Shown: positions 9,033 to 17,257 of the stretch, in pieces
How the letters are laid out: the number at the start of each line of letters is the position of its first letter
How positions within the stretch are numbered: position 1 is the first letter of the stretch
Assembly: GCF_907177275.1 (NCBI RefSeq)
Contig: NZ_CAJSLV010000061.1
Location: forward strand, 44,030-108,029
Origin: Actinacidiphila cocklensis
GTDB lineage: Bacteria > Actinomycetota > Actinomycetes > Streptomycetales > Streptomycetaceae
Direction of reading: 5' to 3'
Length of the DNA stretch: 64,000 bases
Program-made: the position numbers and the translations under genes
Notes under the pieces: generated by a model
Told to the model about the DNA's origin: nothing
What the model saw: the letters and a program-made list of their open reading frames with translations, nothing else
Database searches by the model: none

Positions 9033-9145
9033 GAATACTCCCTGATGCTCCCGGTGGGAGGCGTCCGTCGCCTTCCACGTCGTCCCCCATTGTTGCGCGT
9101 ATCCGCAGCGGACCACGCATGGGGGTCGGACGCGCTGCCGACGCC

Positions 9146-9844
9146 CTAGGCGCCGGTGGGGTCCTCGCCGCGGTCGAGGGCCTTCCAGAGGTCCTCGGCG
9201 CGATCCGGGTCGACGGGGGACGGGCGGCGGGACGCGGCGGCGGAGGCGGCGGCCCTGGCGCGGACCGGGCGGCGGGCGCCGGGGCGGTCGTAGCGGCTGG
9301 ACATCGCGGGCCAGGTCTGGCCGTAGCGCAGCGCGAGCAGCCCGGCGAGCAGCAGGAGCACGCCGCCCGCGGCGGAGACCAGCGGCCAGCCGGTGGTGGA
9401 GGCGTGCTCCGCGGTGGCGTGGGCGAGGCCGACGGCGGTCCCGGCGGCGGTGTCGAGGGCGGCGTGGTCGCCGTGCCGGGCCAGCACCATGACGACGACG
9501 CCGAGCCCGCTGAGGGTGAGCAGCGCGGAGACGGCGTAGCGCCCCGCCCTGCGGACGGCGAAGACGGCGACGAGCGAGGCGAGGCCGACCAGGGCGAGCG
9601 CGCCGGGCAGCGCGGTGGTGTCGGTGCCCGAGGCGTGCACCGGCAGGTGGGTGTCGCCGAAGGCGGCGGAGCCGCGCGTCCAGGTCTTGCCCGCGGCGAC
9701 CAGCACCAGGCTCGCGCCGACCGCGCCGGCGGGCAGCGCGGCGGCCAGCGTCCTGACGCCGCGCCGGTGCGCGGCGGAGGGCGCGGCGTCCTGCTCGGGG
9801 GCGGGGGCCGGCGCGGGGTGGGGCTGCTGCGGGACGGAGGTCAC
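9146..9844 (-). CDS. TIGR02234-type Trp biosynthesis-associated membrane protein
   Basis: 232 residues, four predicted membrane helices and a proline-rich cytosolic N-terminus (PHPAPAPAPEQ). The arrangement, with a TW motif in AAGKTWTRG after the first helix and a basic C-terminus ending in DRAEDLWKALDRGEDPT, fits the actinobacterial family of membrane proteins typically found between trpE and trpC. Function unproven. The GTG at 9844 follows AGGGG at about 9 bp. Here the gene is separated from trpE by the S53 peptidase gene on the other strand, which splits the usual trpE-TIGR02234-trpC order. Confidence 0.8.
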   Translation of the reverse strand: MTSVPQQPHPAPAPAPEQDAAPSAAHRRGVRTLAAALPAGAVGASLVLVAAGKTWTRGSAAFGDTHLPVHASGTDTTALPGALALVGLASLVAVFAVRRAGRYAVSALLTLSGLGVVVMVLARHGDHAALDTAAGTAVGLAHATAEHASTTGWPLVSAAGGVLLLLAGLLALRYGQTWPAMSSRYDRPGARRPVRARAAASAAASRRPSPVDPDRAEDLWKALDRGEDPTGA

Positions 9845-9964
9845 CCGTCCACTATCCCCTGCCGATGCCGGGCGGCCTCGACCGGGGGGCAGGAGCCGGT
9901 GCGTACCGGACGGTAGGCGGCCGTACCGGACGGACCGGCGCAAGCCGATTTCACACCTCTCCGT

Positions 9965-9976
9965 TGGTCATGACCA
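9965..9976. promoter_or_regulatory. Perfect palindrome resembling a DasR (dre) site
   Basis: TGGTCATGACCA is a perfect 12-bp palindrome about 190 bp upstream of the S53 peptidase start. The dre consensus of the GntR regulator DasR is centred on TGGTCTAGACCA, so this differs only in the central two bases. The palindrome is observed; the link to DasR or another GntR protein is inference. Confidence 0.4.
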
Positions 9977-10051
9977 GATCAAGGATGCGCCAACTCCCGC
10001 CAATGGCAGGCAAAGCAGCGGTATAGCTTCCGATCCCACCGGTAGCCCGCC

Positions 10052-10081
10052 TTGTTGGCGTGCGACCGGTCACCATACGTT
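10052..10081 (+). promoter_or_regulatory. Candidate promoter of the S53 peptidase gene
   Basis: TTGTTG (10052-10057) and TACGTT (10076-10081) are spaced by 18 bp and would start a transcript near 10088, giving a leader of about 70 nt before the TTG start. It is a moderate match to the vegetative consensus. Confidence 0.35.
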
Positions 10082-10156
10082 CGCCGCCATCCCCCTGCTC
10101 CCCCACCGGACGCAGCGGCACCACGCATCACACACTCCCCCCACCGGAGGCAGCAC

Positions 10157-11404
10157 TTGCACACCCCCCACCGCACCCGCCGCGCGGCGAGCCATATGTG
10201 GCCGGCCCTCGTCGCGGCCGCCGGGCTCGCCGCGACCGGGCTGGTCGCCTTCTCCCCCACCGCCGGCGCGGAGCCCCAGCAGGCACCCGCGCACCGGCTG
10301 ACCACCGCACGCTCCTGCGCGGTCAGCACCGCGCCCGATCTGATGGCCTGCAAGGCGCTCAAGGTCACCAGCGGCACCGACTCCCTCGCACTCTCGGCGC
10401 GTTCCGCGCACCCGGCGGCCATCCCGTCGGGTTACGGACCCTCCGAGCTGCGCAGCGCCTACGCCATCCCGGAGACCGGCGGCTCCGACGCCACCGTGGC
10501 GGTCGTGGACGCCTACGACAACCCCGACGCGGAGGCCGATCTGGCCACCTACCGCGAGCAGTACGGCCTGCCGGCCTGCACCACCGACAACGGCTGCTTC
10601 CGCAAGGTCGGCCAGAGCGGCGGCTCCGCGCTGCCGGCGCCCGACCCGGGCTGGGCCGAGGAGATATCCCTCGACGTGGACATGGTCAGCGCGGTCTGCC
10701 CGGCCTGCCACATCCTGCTGGTCGAGGCGGACACCTCGGCGATGACCGACCTCGGCGAGTCCGTCAACACCGCGGTGTCGCTGGGCGCGAAGTACGTCTC
10801 CAACAGCTACGGCGGCGGTGAGTCCGGCGCCGACACCACGTACGACACGCAGTACTTCGACCACCCGGGCGTCGCCATCACCGTCAGCTCGGGCGACGCG
10901 GGCTACGGCGTGGAGTACCCGGCGGGTTCGCAGTACGTGACCGCGGTCGGCGGCACCTCGCTGCGCCAGGACGGCAGTTCGCGCGGCTGGACGGACACCG
11001 TGTGGGGCGGGGCGGGCTCCGGCTGCTCGGCCTACGACCCCAAGCCCGGCTGGCAGCAGGACGGCGAGTGCGCCGGCCGTACCGTCGCCGACGTGTCCGC
11101 GGTCGCCGACCCGGCCACCGGTGTCGCGGTCTACGACACCTACGGCAACGACAGCGGCTGGGAGGTCTTCGGCGGCACCAGCGCCTCGGCGCCGATCATC
11201 GCCTCGCTCTACGCGCTGGCCGGAACACCGTCCGACGGCTCGTACCCGGCGTCCTTCCCGTACGCGCACACCGACGCGCTCGACGACGCGGTGAGCGGGA
11301 CCAACGGCGAGTGCGCGGGCTCGTACCTGTGCACGGGCAGCGCGGGCTACGACGGCCCGACCGGGCTCGGCACCCCGAACGGCGTGGCGGCCTTCACCGG
11401 CTGA
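10157..11404 (+). CDS. Secreted sedolisin-type (S53) serine peptidase
   Basis: 415 residues with a Sec signal peptide (Arg-rich start, hydrophobic AALVAAAGLAATGLVA-like core, cut after AGA near residue 38). The S53 catalytic set is visible: Glu169 and Asp173 in WAEEISLDVD, the oxyanion aspartate in SSGDAGYG (Asp247) and the nucleophile Ser342 in FGGTSASAP. Unlike classical sedolisins there is no long pro-kumamolisin domain before the catalytic domain; only about 50 residues separate the signal peptide from the fold. A pair CPAC at 181-184 may form a disulfide. I choose TTG at 10157 because GGAGG lies 6 bp upstream. It likely digests extracellular protein; substrate unknown. It interrupts the trp region on the opposite strand. 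Confidence 0.85.
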   Translation: MHTPHRTRRAASHMWPALVAAAGLAATGLVAFSPTAGAEPQQAPAHRLTTARSCAVSTAPDLMACKALKVTSGTDSLALSARSAHPAAIPSGYGPSELRSAYAIPETGGSDATVAVVDAYDNPDAEADLATYREQYGLPACTTDNGCFRKVGQSGGSALPAPDPGWAEEISLDVDMVSAVCPACHILLVEADTSAMTDLGESVNTAVSLGAKYVSNSYGGGESGADTTYDTQYFDHPGVAITVSSGDAGYGVEYPAGSQYVTAVGGTSLRQDGSSRGWTDTVWGGAGSGCSAYDPKPGWQQDGECAGRTVADVSAVADPATGVAVYDTYGNDSGWEVFGGTSASAPIIASLYALAGTPSDGSYPASFPYAHTDALDDAVSGTNGECAGSYLCTGSAGYDGPTGLGTPNGVAAFTG

Positions 11405-11417
11405 CCCGCGGGCGGCG

Positions 11418-11448
11418 GGGCGGGGCGGACCTGGCGGCCGCCCCGCCC
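11418..11448. terminator. Convergent terminator between S53 peptidase and trpE
   Basis: GGGCGGGGCGG (11418-11428) pairs perfectly with CCGCCCCGCCC (11438-11448) around a 9-nt loop. It sits between two converging genes and should serve both strands. No U-tract, as is common in this group. Confidence 0.7.
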
Positions 11449-11469
11449 TCGCACGTCCTCAGCGGTGCA

Positions 11470-12987
11470 TCAGCCGTGCATCACGTTGGCCGTCGCAACC
11501 GCGCGCAGCACCGCCGCGGCCTTGTTGCGGCACTCGGCGTCCTCGGCGGCCGGGTCGGAGTCCGCGACGACGCCCGCGCCGGCCTGGACGTAGGCGACGC
11601 CGTCGCGCAGCACCGCGGTCCGGATGGCGATGGCGGTGTCGGAGTCGCCGGCGAAGTCCAGGTAGCCGACGCAGCCGCCGTAGACACCGCGCCTGGTCGG
11701 CTCCAGCTCCTCGATGATCTGCATCGCGCGCGGCTTGGGCGCACCGGACAGGGTGCCAGCCGGGAAGCACGCGGTGAGCACGTCGAAGGCGGTCCTGCCC
11801 GCGGCGACCCGGCCGGTGACGGTCGAGACGATGTGCATCACGTGCGAGTAGCGCTCCACCGACATGAAGTCGACGACCTCGACGCTGCCCGGCTCGCACA
11901 CCCGGCCCAGATCGTTGCGCCCCAGGTCGACCAGCATCAGGTGCTCGGCACGCTCCTTGGGGTCGGCGAGCAGCTCCACGGCGAGCGCCGCGTCGGCCTG
12001 CGGGGTCGCCCCGCGCGGGCGGGTGCCCGCGATCGGGTGCAGCATCGCCCGGCCGTCCTCGACCTTGACCAGCGCCTCGGGGCTCGACCCGACCACGTCG
12101 AAGCCGTCGAAGCGCAGCAGGTACATGTACGGCGACGGGTTGGTCGTCCGCAGCACCCGGTAGACGTCGAGCGCGCTCGCGGTGCACTCGGTCTCCAGCC
12201 GCTGCGAGGCCACGACCTGGAAGGCCTCGCCGGCGTGGATGCGCTCCTTGATGTCCTCGACCGCGGCCTTGAAGTCCTCGCCGCCCCAGCCCCAGGTCAC
12301 GCCGAAGTCGATCGACTCCGGCAGCGCGATGGGCTGCTGCGGTACGGCCCTGCCCAGATCCGCCTGCATCGCGTCGAGGCGGGCGACGGCGTCGGCGTAG
12401 GCCTCGTCGACGCCGGTGGCCTCGTCGTTGTGGTTGATCGCGTTGGCGATCAGCAGCACCGTGCCGTCCCAGTGGTCGAGCACCGCCAGGTCGGAGGTCA
12501 GCAGCATGGTCAGTTCCGGCAGCTGCAGCGAGTCGTACGTGCTGTCGCCGATGCGCTCCAGGCGGCGCACGATGTCGTAGCCGAGGTAGCCGACCATGCC
12601 GCCGGTGAAGGGCGGCATGCCCGCGGTCAGGTCGCGCGGGGTGTGCAGCGCCTCGACGGTGGCGCGCAGCGCGGCCAGCGGGTCGCCGTCGACCGGGACG
12701 CCGACCGGCGGGGTGCCCAGCCAGTGCGCCTGCCCGTCGACGGCGGTCAGCGCGGCGGAGGACCGCACGCCGACGAAGGAGTAGCGCGACCAGGACCCGC
12801 CGCCCGCGCCGCTGTTGGAGCTGGTGTCGGCCGATTCCAGCAGGAAGGTGCCGACCCGCTCCGCGGCGAGCTTGCGGTAGAGCCCGATCGGCGTGTCGCC
12901 GTCCGCGAGGAGCCGTCGGCTGACCGGGATGACGCGGCGGTCGACCGCCAGCTTGCGGAAGGTATCGAGGTCCATGGCCGCAGACAT
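11470..12987 (-). CDS. trpE: Anthranilate synthase component I
   Basis: Makes anthranilate from chorismate with ammonia supplied by TrpG, which is not in this window. 505 residues. The tryptophan feedback motif LLES is present at 49-52, so the enzyme should be feedback-inhibited. Chorismate-binding motifs follow: SPEALV, HPIAGTRPRG, DLGRNDLGRV, ERYSHVMHIVSTV, FPAGTLSGAPK and YGGCVGYLDFAGD. The ATG at 12987 shares one base with the hisI stop (TAATG), so it is translationally coupled to hisI. No tandem-Trp leader peptide is seen directly upstream, so attenuation of the usual trpL kind is not evident here. Confidence 0.97.
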   Translation of the reverse strand: MSAAMDLDTFRKLAVDRRVIPVSRRLLADGDTPIGLYRKLAAERVGTFLLESADTSSNSGAGGGSWSRYSFVGVRSSAALTAVDGQAHWLGTPPVGVPVDGDPLAALRATVEALHTPRDLTAGMPPFTGGMVGYLGYDIVRRLERIGDSTYDSLQLPELTMLLTSDLAVLDHWDGTVLLIANAINHNDEATGVDEAYADAVARLDAMQADLGRAVPQQPIALPESIDFGVTWGWGGEDFKAAVEDIKERIHAGEAFQVVASQRLETECTASALDVYRVLRTTNPSPYMYLLRFDGFDVVGSSPEALVKVEDGRAMLHPIAGTRPRGATPQADAALAVELLADPKERAEHLMLVDLGRNDLGRVCEPGSVEVVDFMSVERYSHVMHIVSTVTGRVAAGRTAFDVLTACFPAGTLSGAPKPRAMQIIEELEPTRRGVYGGCVGYLDFAGDSDTAIAIRTAVLRDGVAYVQAGAGVVADSDPAAEDAECRNKAAAVLRAVATANVMHG

Positions 12988-13346
12988 TACTGGCCCGGGG
13001 CGGGCAGGAGGAGGTCGGAATCGAAGCAGGTGCGGTCGCCGGTGTGGCAGGCGGCGCCGACCTGGTCGACCTTCACCAGCACGGTGTCGCCGTCGCAGTC
13101 CAGCGCGACCGACTTCACGTGCTGCACGTGCCCCGAGGTGTCGCCCTTGACCCAGTACTCGCTGCGGCTGCGGCTCCAGTACGTGCAGCGGCCGGTGGTC
13201 AGCGTGCGGTGCAGCGCCTCGTCGTCCATCCAGCCCAGCATCAGCACCTCACCGGTGTCGTACTGCTGGGCGACGGCGGGCACCAGGCCGTCGGAGGTGC
13301 GCTTGAGTCGGGCTGCGATGGCGGGATCGAGCGAGGTCGCGGACAT
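12987..13346 (-). CDS. hisI: Phosphoribosyl-AMP cyclohydrolase
   Basis: Third step of histidine synthesis: zinc-dependent opening of the adenine ring of PR-AMP. 119 residues, single-domain HisI without a fused HisE. Metal ligands are evident: ALDCDGD (Cys84 with flanking Asp83, Asp85 and Asp87) and GAACHTGDRTCF (Cys100, Cys107). The gene is first of a two-gene unit with trpE and overlaps it by one base, joining a His gene to a Trp gene. Confidence 0.96.
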   Translation of the reverse strand: MSATSLDPAIAARLKRTSDGLVPAVAQQYDTGEVLMLGWMDDEALHRTLTTGRCTYWSRSRSEYWVKGDTSGHVQHVKSVALDCDGDTVLVKVDQVGAACHTGDRTCFDSDLLLPAPGQ

Positions 13347-13564
13347 GCGTCCATCATGCCGCCGGACGCGCCACCGGCGGAAACGCGATGTCCAAGGGGT
13401 GGGCGGAAGGTGCTGCGAAAGGGTGTTCCGCGGCCCGTCCTATGCGCCGTCCGGCTGAGGAAAATCGTCAATAACCGGCAAAGGGGGTAAGCACATTGAG
13501 CCGTCACCCACCTGTCGCAGGGTTGTTACCCGCCGACGTCACCCGTATGGGGCATCCTTCCACC

Positions 13565-14494
13565 ATGGGTTTTCCTCCGCCTCCGCACAATGGTCCGCAG
13601 CCGCCACCCGAACAGGGCGGCGGTTTCGGGCCGCCGCAGGGCTTCGGCCCGCCGCCCCCGCCCGGTGACGGATTCGGTCCGCCGCCTCCGCCCGGTGACG
13701 GATTCGGCCCGCCGCCCCCGCCCGCCGACGGATACGGATATCCCCAGCAGGGCGGTTACGGCCCGTCAGGTCCGCCAGGACCGCCGGTGCCGCCAGGCGG
13801 TGCCTACGGCTACCCCGGCGGCGGTTACCCGGGCGGCGGTTACCCGGGCGGCTTCCCGCCGCCGCAGCCGCCGCCGAACCACACCAAGCGCAACGTGTGG
13901 ATCGCGGTCGGCGCGGTCGCCGTGGTCGGGGCGATCGTCGGCGCCATCGCCGCGTCCAGCGGCGGCGGCAGCGACAAGCCGAGCGCCAAGGACACCCCCA
14001 AGCCGTCGATCAGCTCGCTGCCGACCCTGCCGACCGTCCCGACGCCCACCTTCACGCTGCCCACGGACTTCCCTAGCCTGGACCTGCCGACCGACCTCCC
14101 GTCGAGCAGCGACGAGCCCGAGCCGTCGGCCACGGACGGGGAGGAGATGCCGTACGTGGTGGTCGACCCGGGGAAGTGCTTCAACGCACCCTCGATGACG
14201 CCCGGCATCGACACCGTCCAGACAGTGTCCTGCACGTCCGCGCACGACGCGCAGGCGATCGCGAACAAGACGCTGAGCGGCACGTTCACCACCGAGGACG
14301 AGATCGAGAAGAAGGCGTTCTCGCTGTGCGAGGCCGACGCCAACCGGCATGCGCCGGCCGGCGGGGACTACTACTCCTACGTGCTGTTCCCGCAGCTGAT
14401 CACGTACCAGCTGCAGGGCCGCAACACCGTCACGTGCTCGCTGACCCTCAACGACGGCACCAACGGCAAGAAGCTGCACAGCAAGCTGAGCTGA
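13565..14494 (+). CDS. Pro/Gly-rich membrane protein with C-terminal septum-formation-like domain
   Basis: About 309 residues. The N-terminal 95 residues are low complexity, with three GDGFGPPPPP-type units and GGYPGGG repeats. A single membrane helix (about 107-127, NVWIAVGAVAVVGAIVGAIAA) is followed by a Pro/Thr/Ser spacer and a folded extracellular domain with four cysteines (CFNAP, VSCTSAHDAQ, SLCEAD, TVTCSLT). That last pattern resembles the Septum_form / DUF4190-linked proteins of actinobacteria. Function unknown; surface or envelope role likely. Start uncertain: ATG 13565 is used, but an in-frame TTG at 13496 has a better ribosome-binding site (AGGGGG, 8 bp) and would add 23 residues. 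Confidence 0.7.
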   Translation: MGFPPPPHNGPQPPPEQGGGFGPPQGFGPPPPPGDGFGPPPPPGDGFGPPPPPADGYGYPQQGGYGPSGPPGPPVPPGGAYGYPGGGYPGGGYPGGFPPPQPPPNHTKRNVWIAVGAVAVVGAIVGAIAASSGGGSDKPSAKDTPKPSISSLPTLPTVPTPTFTLPTDFPSLDLPTDLPSSSDEPEPSATDGEEMPYVVVDPGKCFNAPSMTPGIDTVQTVSCTSAHDAQAIANKTLSGTFTTEDEIEKKAFSLCEADANRHAPAGGDYYSYVLFPQLITYQLQGRNTVTCSLTLNDGTNGKKLHSKLS

Positions 14495-14513
14495 CCGCGG
14501 CTAACCTGGCGGC

Positions 14514-15146
14514 ATGACGACCCATGCGCAGCGTGAACGTCTGCTCCTCGCCGACCTGCTGGAAAGCTCCGGCCCCGACGCGCCGACCCTGTGCGAGGGC
14601 TGGACCACCCGGGACCTGGCCGCGCACATCGTGGTGCGCGAGCGCCGCGGTGACGCGGCCGCGGGGCTCGTCGTCCCGCAGCTCGCGGACCGGCTGGAGC
14701 GGGTGCGCGGCGAGTACGCGCGGCGGCCGTACGAGGAACTGATCCGGCTGATCAGGACCGGGCCGCCGCGCCTGTCACCGTTCGCGCTCAAGCAGGTCGA
14801 CGAGGCGTCGAACACGGTGGAGTTCTACGTGCACACCGAGGATGTGCGGCGGGCGGTGCCGGGGTGGACGCCGCGGGAGATCGACCCGGTCTTCGCGGAC
14901 GCGCTGTGGTCGCGCCTCGAACGCGCCGCGCGTCTCTTCGCGCGGCGCTCCCCGGTCGGCCTCGTGCTGCGCCGGCCCGACGGGCAGACGGTGGTCGCCC
15001 ACCGCGGCTCCCCCGTCGTCACGGTCACCGGCGAGCCCGCGGAGCTCGCCCTCTTCGCGTCCGGGCGCCAGACCTCGGCCGACGTCGTCGCCGAAGGCGA
15101 CAAGGCGGCTGTGGCCCTGGCCCAAGCCGCCGATCTCGGGGTCTGA
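14514..15146 (+). CDS. TIGR03085-type DinB/mycothiol-dependent-like protein
   Basis: 210 residues. The N-terminus THAQRERLLLADLLESSGPDAPTLCEGWTTRDLAAHIVVRERR is the four-helix DinB fold of the maleylpyruvate isomerase/mycothiol-dependent group, with His in AAHIVVRE and a second His in EFYVHTEDVRRA as likely metal ligands. The C-terminal 80 residues (VVAHRGSPVVTVTGEPAELALFASGR) are the family's second domain. Precise chemistry unknown; such proteins usually use mycothiol to process or conjugate small molecules. It follows the preceding gene by 19 bp, so they may be cotranscribed. Confidence 0.82.
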   Translation: MTTHAQRERLLLADLLESSGPDAPTLCEGWTTRDLAAHIVVRERRGDAAAGLVVPQLADRLERVRGEYARRPYEELIRLIRTGPPRLSPFALKQVDEASNTVEFYVHTEDVRRAVPGWTPREIDPVFADALWSRLERAARLFARRSPVGLVLRRPDGQTVVAHRGSPVVTVTGEPAELALFASGRQTSADVVAEGDKAAVALAQAADLGV

Positions 15147-15298
15147 TCCCCCCGGGGTGCCCCCGTGCCCCTTCCCGGGACCTTCTCCCGGTGGTGGGCT
15201 GGCGCGCTCGCGCAGCGCCGGCCGCAGATGAGATGCAGCCTCGCGCCCCTGGGGGTGCCCCTTACGGTGGCGTTCACAGTTGCGCTGGGCCTCGGCCG

Positions 15299-16537
15299 TC
15301 AGGGGAGTTCGGCCTGGCGGATGGCCGGGAGGAAGGCCGTGAAGGCCGCGCCGAGTGCGGCGAAGGTGGCGCTGGCGAGGAAGACGGGGGAAGGGCCGAA
15401 CGCGCCGACGGCTGCCGCGAAGAGAGGGTAGGCCAGGGGGGCGAGGCCGAAGCCCGTGAGGCTCATGACGGAGGTGACACGGCCCAGGTAGGCCGGGTCC
15501 GTGGACGTCTGGATGAGTGCGGAGGCCAGGCCGCCGCAGACCCCGCAGATGAGCCCGGCCAGGAAGGCCACGCCGGCCGCGACGGCCAGCACGGGGGCGA
15601 CGCCTATGAAGCCGATCGCCGCGGACCCCACGAGCAGCGTGGCGATCTGCACGGCCCCGGCGCGGGGTATGCGGCCGCGTACGGTGAGGAGCAGCGCGCT
15701 GGCCCCGGCCCCGGCGCTGAAGGCCGCGATGACCCAGCCGTATCCGGCGGCGCCCCACCCGCGTTCGTCGGCGAGCAGCACCATGCCGACGTTGAGCGGC
15801 CCGACCAGCCCGAGTTCGCACAGCGCGCCGGACAGGACCAGCGGGCCGACCACCCGGTGGCGCCGGATGTAGCGCAGTCCGTCGCGCAGCTCCTGTGTGG
15901 CGGGCGCCCGTTCGGCCCTGGGCTGCGGGGTGATCCGGGTGCGGATCAGCAGCGGCACGGAGGTCGCGAAGAGCAGGCCCGCCACCGTGAAGGCCGCCGC
16001 GGCCCCGCCCAGGCCCATCGCGAGCCCGCCGGCCGGCGGCCCCACGACGGTGCTGAGCCGTATCACCAGCGCGCGCAGGCCCTGCAGCCGCACCAGCTGG
16101 TCGGGCGTGGTGATCCGGGGCGGCAGCGCGCCGACCGCCGGCATGAACAGCGCGTCGACGACGCCGAAGAGCAGGGCGACGGCGACCAGCAGCCACAGCC
16201 CGGGCGACGCCAGCGCGAGCGCCCCGGCCGCGGCGAGGATCAGCGCGCAGCGCACGGCGTCGCTGCCGATGACGACCAGGCGCGGGCCGAAGCGGTCGGC
16301 GACCACTCCCCCGCCGAGCATGAGCACCGCCCGCGGCACCGCGCCCGCCGCCATGACCAGGCCGACCTGCGCGGGCGGCGCGACCTTGGCGGCGGCGAAG
16401 CCGAGGGCGACGAAGTAGACGGAGTCGCCGAGCAGCGACGCCGTGTAGGCGCTGAGCCAGCGCAGGACGTTGCCGTCCCGGTACGCGGGCCGGTTCGCTG
16501 CGGTCGTGGTGGTCGTGGTGGTCGCGGTCGCCGACAT
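15299..16537 (-). CDS. MFS transporter (probable drug/metabolite exporter)
   Basis: 412 residues with about twelve membrane helices and a cytosolic Thr/Ala-rich start (a run of threonines at 5-12). The MFS_3-like layout, with GDSVYFVALGFAAAK in helix 1 and GGGVVADRFGPR as the helix 2-3 loop motif, points to a drug-resistance or macrolide-type exporter; the substrate is not identifiable. The ATG at 16537 has GGAGG at 7 bp. It lies 17 bp after the ArsR-type regulator gene and is almost surely its cotranscribed target. Confidence 0.88.
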   Translation of the reverse strand: MSATATTTTTTTAANRPAYRDGNVLRWLSAYTASLLGDSVYFVALGFAAAKVAPPAQVGLVMAAGAVPRAVLMLGGGVVADRFGPRLVVIGSDAVRCALILAAAGALALASPGLWLLVAVALLFGVVDALFMPAVGALPPRITTPDQLVRLQGLRALVIRLSTVVGPPAGGLAMGLGGAAAAFTVAGLLFATSVPLLIRTRITPQPRAERAPATQELRDGLRYIRRHRVVGPLVLSGALCELGLVGPLNVGMVLLADERGWGAAGYGWVIAAFSAGAGASALLLTVRGRIPRAGAVQIATLLVGSAAIGFIGVAPVLAVAAGVAFLAGLICGVCGGLASALIQTSTDPAYLGRVTSVMSLTGFGLAPLAYPLFAAAVGAFGPSPVFLASATFAALGAAFTAFLPAIRQAELP

Positions 16538-16554
16538 GCGCCGGCCTCCTCGGG

Positions 16555-17148
16555 TCAGGGGCGGAAGGGGAATCCGTACATCTGCACGGCCACGTGCTCG
16601 CGGCCCTCGGTGTCGCCCGCGTCCTCCGCGGCATGGCCGCGGTCGGACCAGCGCTGCATCAACTCGCCGATCTCCTCGGCCATCTGCTGCAGCTCCGCCG
16701 CGTTGAGCAGCGGCATGTACTCGGAGGAGAAGGACGCGTTGGTCCACTCGCGGGGCCAGGCGGACTGCTCGTCCAGGTACTGCTCGTAGCGCTCCGCCCG
16801 GGTGGCGAGCAGCTGCCGGGTGACCCGGGCGAGGACGGCGGCGCCTTCCGGCCGGTCGTCGAAGTCGGCGCTGCGGAAGGTGAATCCGCGCTCGGCCGAG
16901 ATCTTCCACCAGCGTTCCCTGCCGTCGGTGCTGTGCTCGGGCGCCTCGACGATGAAGCCGTGCGCGGCCATCTTCCGCAGGTGGTAACTCACCAGGGAGA
17001 CCGCCTCGTCGACCTGGTCGGCCAGGTGGGAGGCGGTAGCGGTGCGGGCGGTGAACAGCGCGCGGTAGAGGCGGATGCGCAGCGGGTGGGTGAAGACCTT
17101 GAGGGCGTCGAGGTCGGTGATGCGCTGGGAGCGGTCCTGATCGGTCAC
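16555..17148 (-). CDS. ArsR-type winged-helix transcriptional regulator
   Basis: 197 residues. The N-terminal winged helix is clear: LDALKVFTHPLRIRLYRAL, TASHLADQVDEAVSLVSYHLRKMAAHGFIVEAP, ERWWKISAERGF, the HTH_20/ArsR pattern where a histidine-rich recognition helix reads DNA. The C-terminal half (ERYEQYLDEQSAWPREWTNASF... ELMQRW) is a coiled effector/dimer region without an obvious metal site. The GTG at 17148 is preceded by AGGTGG; translation from an upstream ATG at 17184 would start inside the operator. It heads an operon with the MFS gene and probably represses it through the palindrome at 17173-17202. Confidence 0.88.
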   Translation of the reverse strand: MTDQDRSQRITDLDALKVFTHPLRIRLYRALFTARTATASHLADQVDEAVSLVSYHLRKMAAHGFIVEAPEHSTDGRERWWKISAERGFTFRSADFDDRPEGAAVLARVTRQLLATRAERYEQYLDEQSAWPREWTNASFSSEYMPLLNAAELQQMAEEIGELMQRWSDRGHAAEDAGDTEGREHVAVQMYGFPFRP

Positions 17149-17172
17149 ACCACCTACGCTAGATACGAAAAT

Positions 17173-17202
17173 AAGTTTGCGCAATACAGATTGCGCAAAC
17201 TT
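17173..17202. promoter_or_regulatory. Operator palindrome of the ArsR/MFS operon
   Basis: AAGTTTGCGCAA (17173-17184) and TTGCGCAAACTT (17191-17202) are perfect 12-bp inverted arms around a 6-bp spacer TACAGA. Each arm contains its own small palindrome TTGCGCAA. It lies 25-54 bp upstream of the regulator start, in the divergent gap to a methyltransferase gene, and stands out as AT-rich in this genome. Confidence 0.75.
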
Positions 17203-17257
17203 TCTTTCTCACCTGATTGCCCCCGTCCGCCCCTGCCGTCCCGGCAGGATGACCGCC

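Larger units (their letters stand above)
9845..10156. other. Divergent promoter region between TIGR02234 gene and S53 peptidase
   Basis: 312 bp with no gene I can support. It holds a perfect 12-bp palindrome (9965-9976), a candidate promoter (10052-10081) and a 5' untranslated region of about 70 bp rich in C. On the minus strand it must also contain the promoter for the TIGR02234 gene, which I could not place. Confidence 0.5.

Noticed and set aside
10070..11269. 399-codon open frame antisense to the S53 peptidase
   Set aside because: Overlaps a signal-peptide-bearing peptidase with intact catalytic residues; the antisense product shows no domain.
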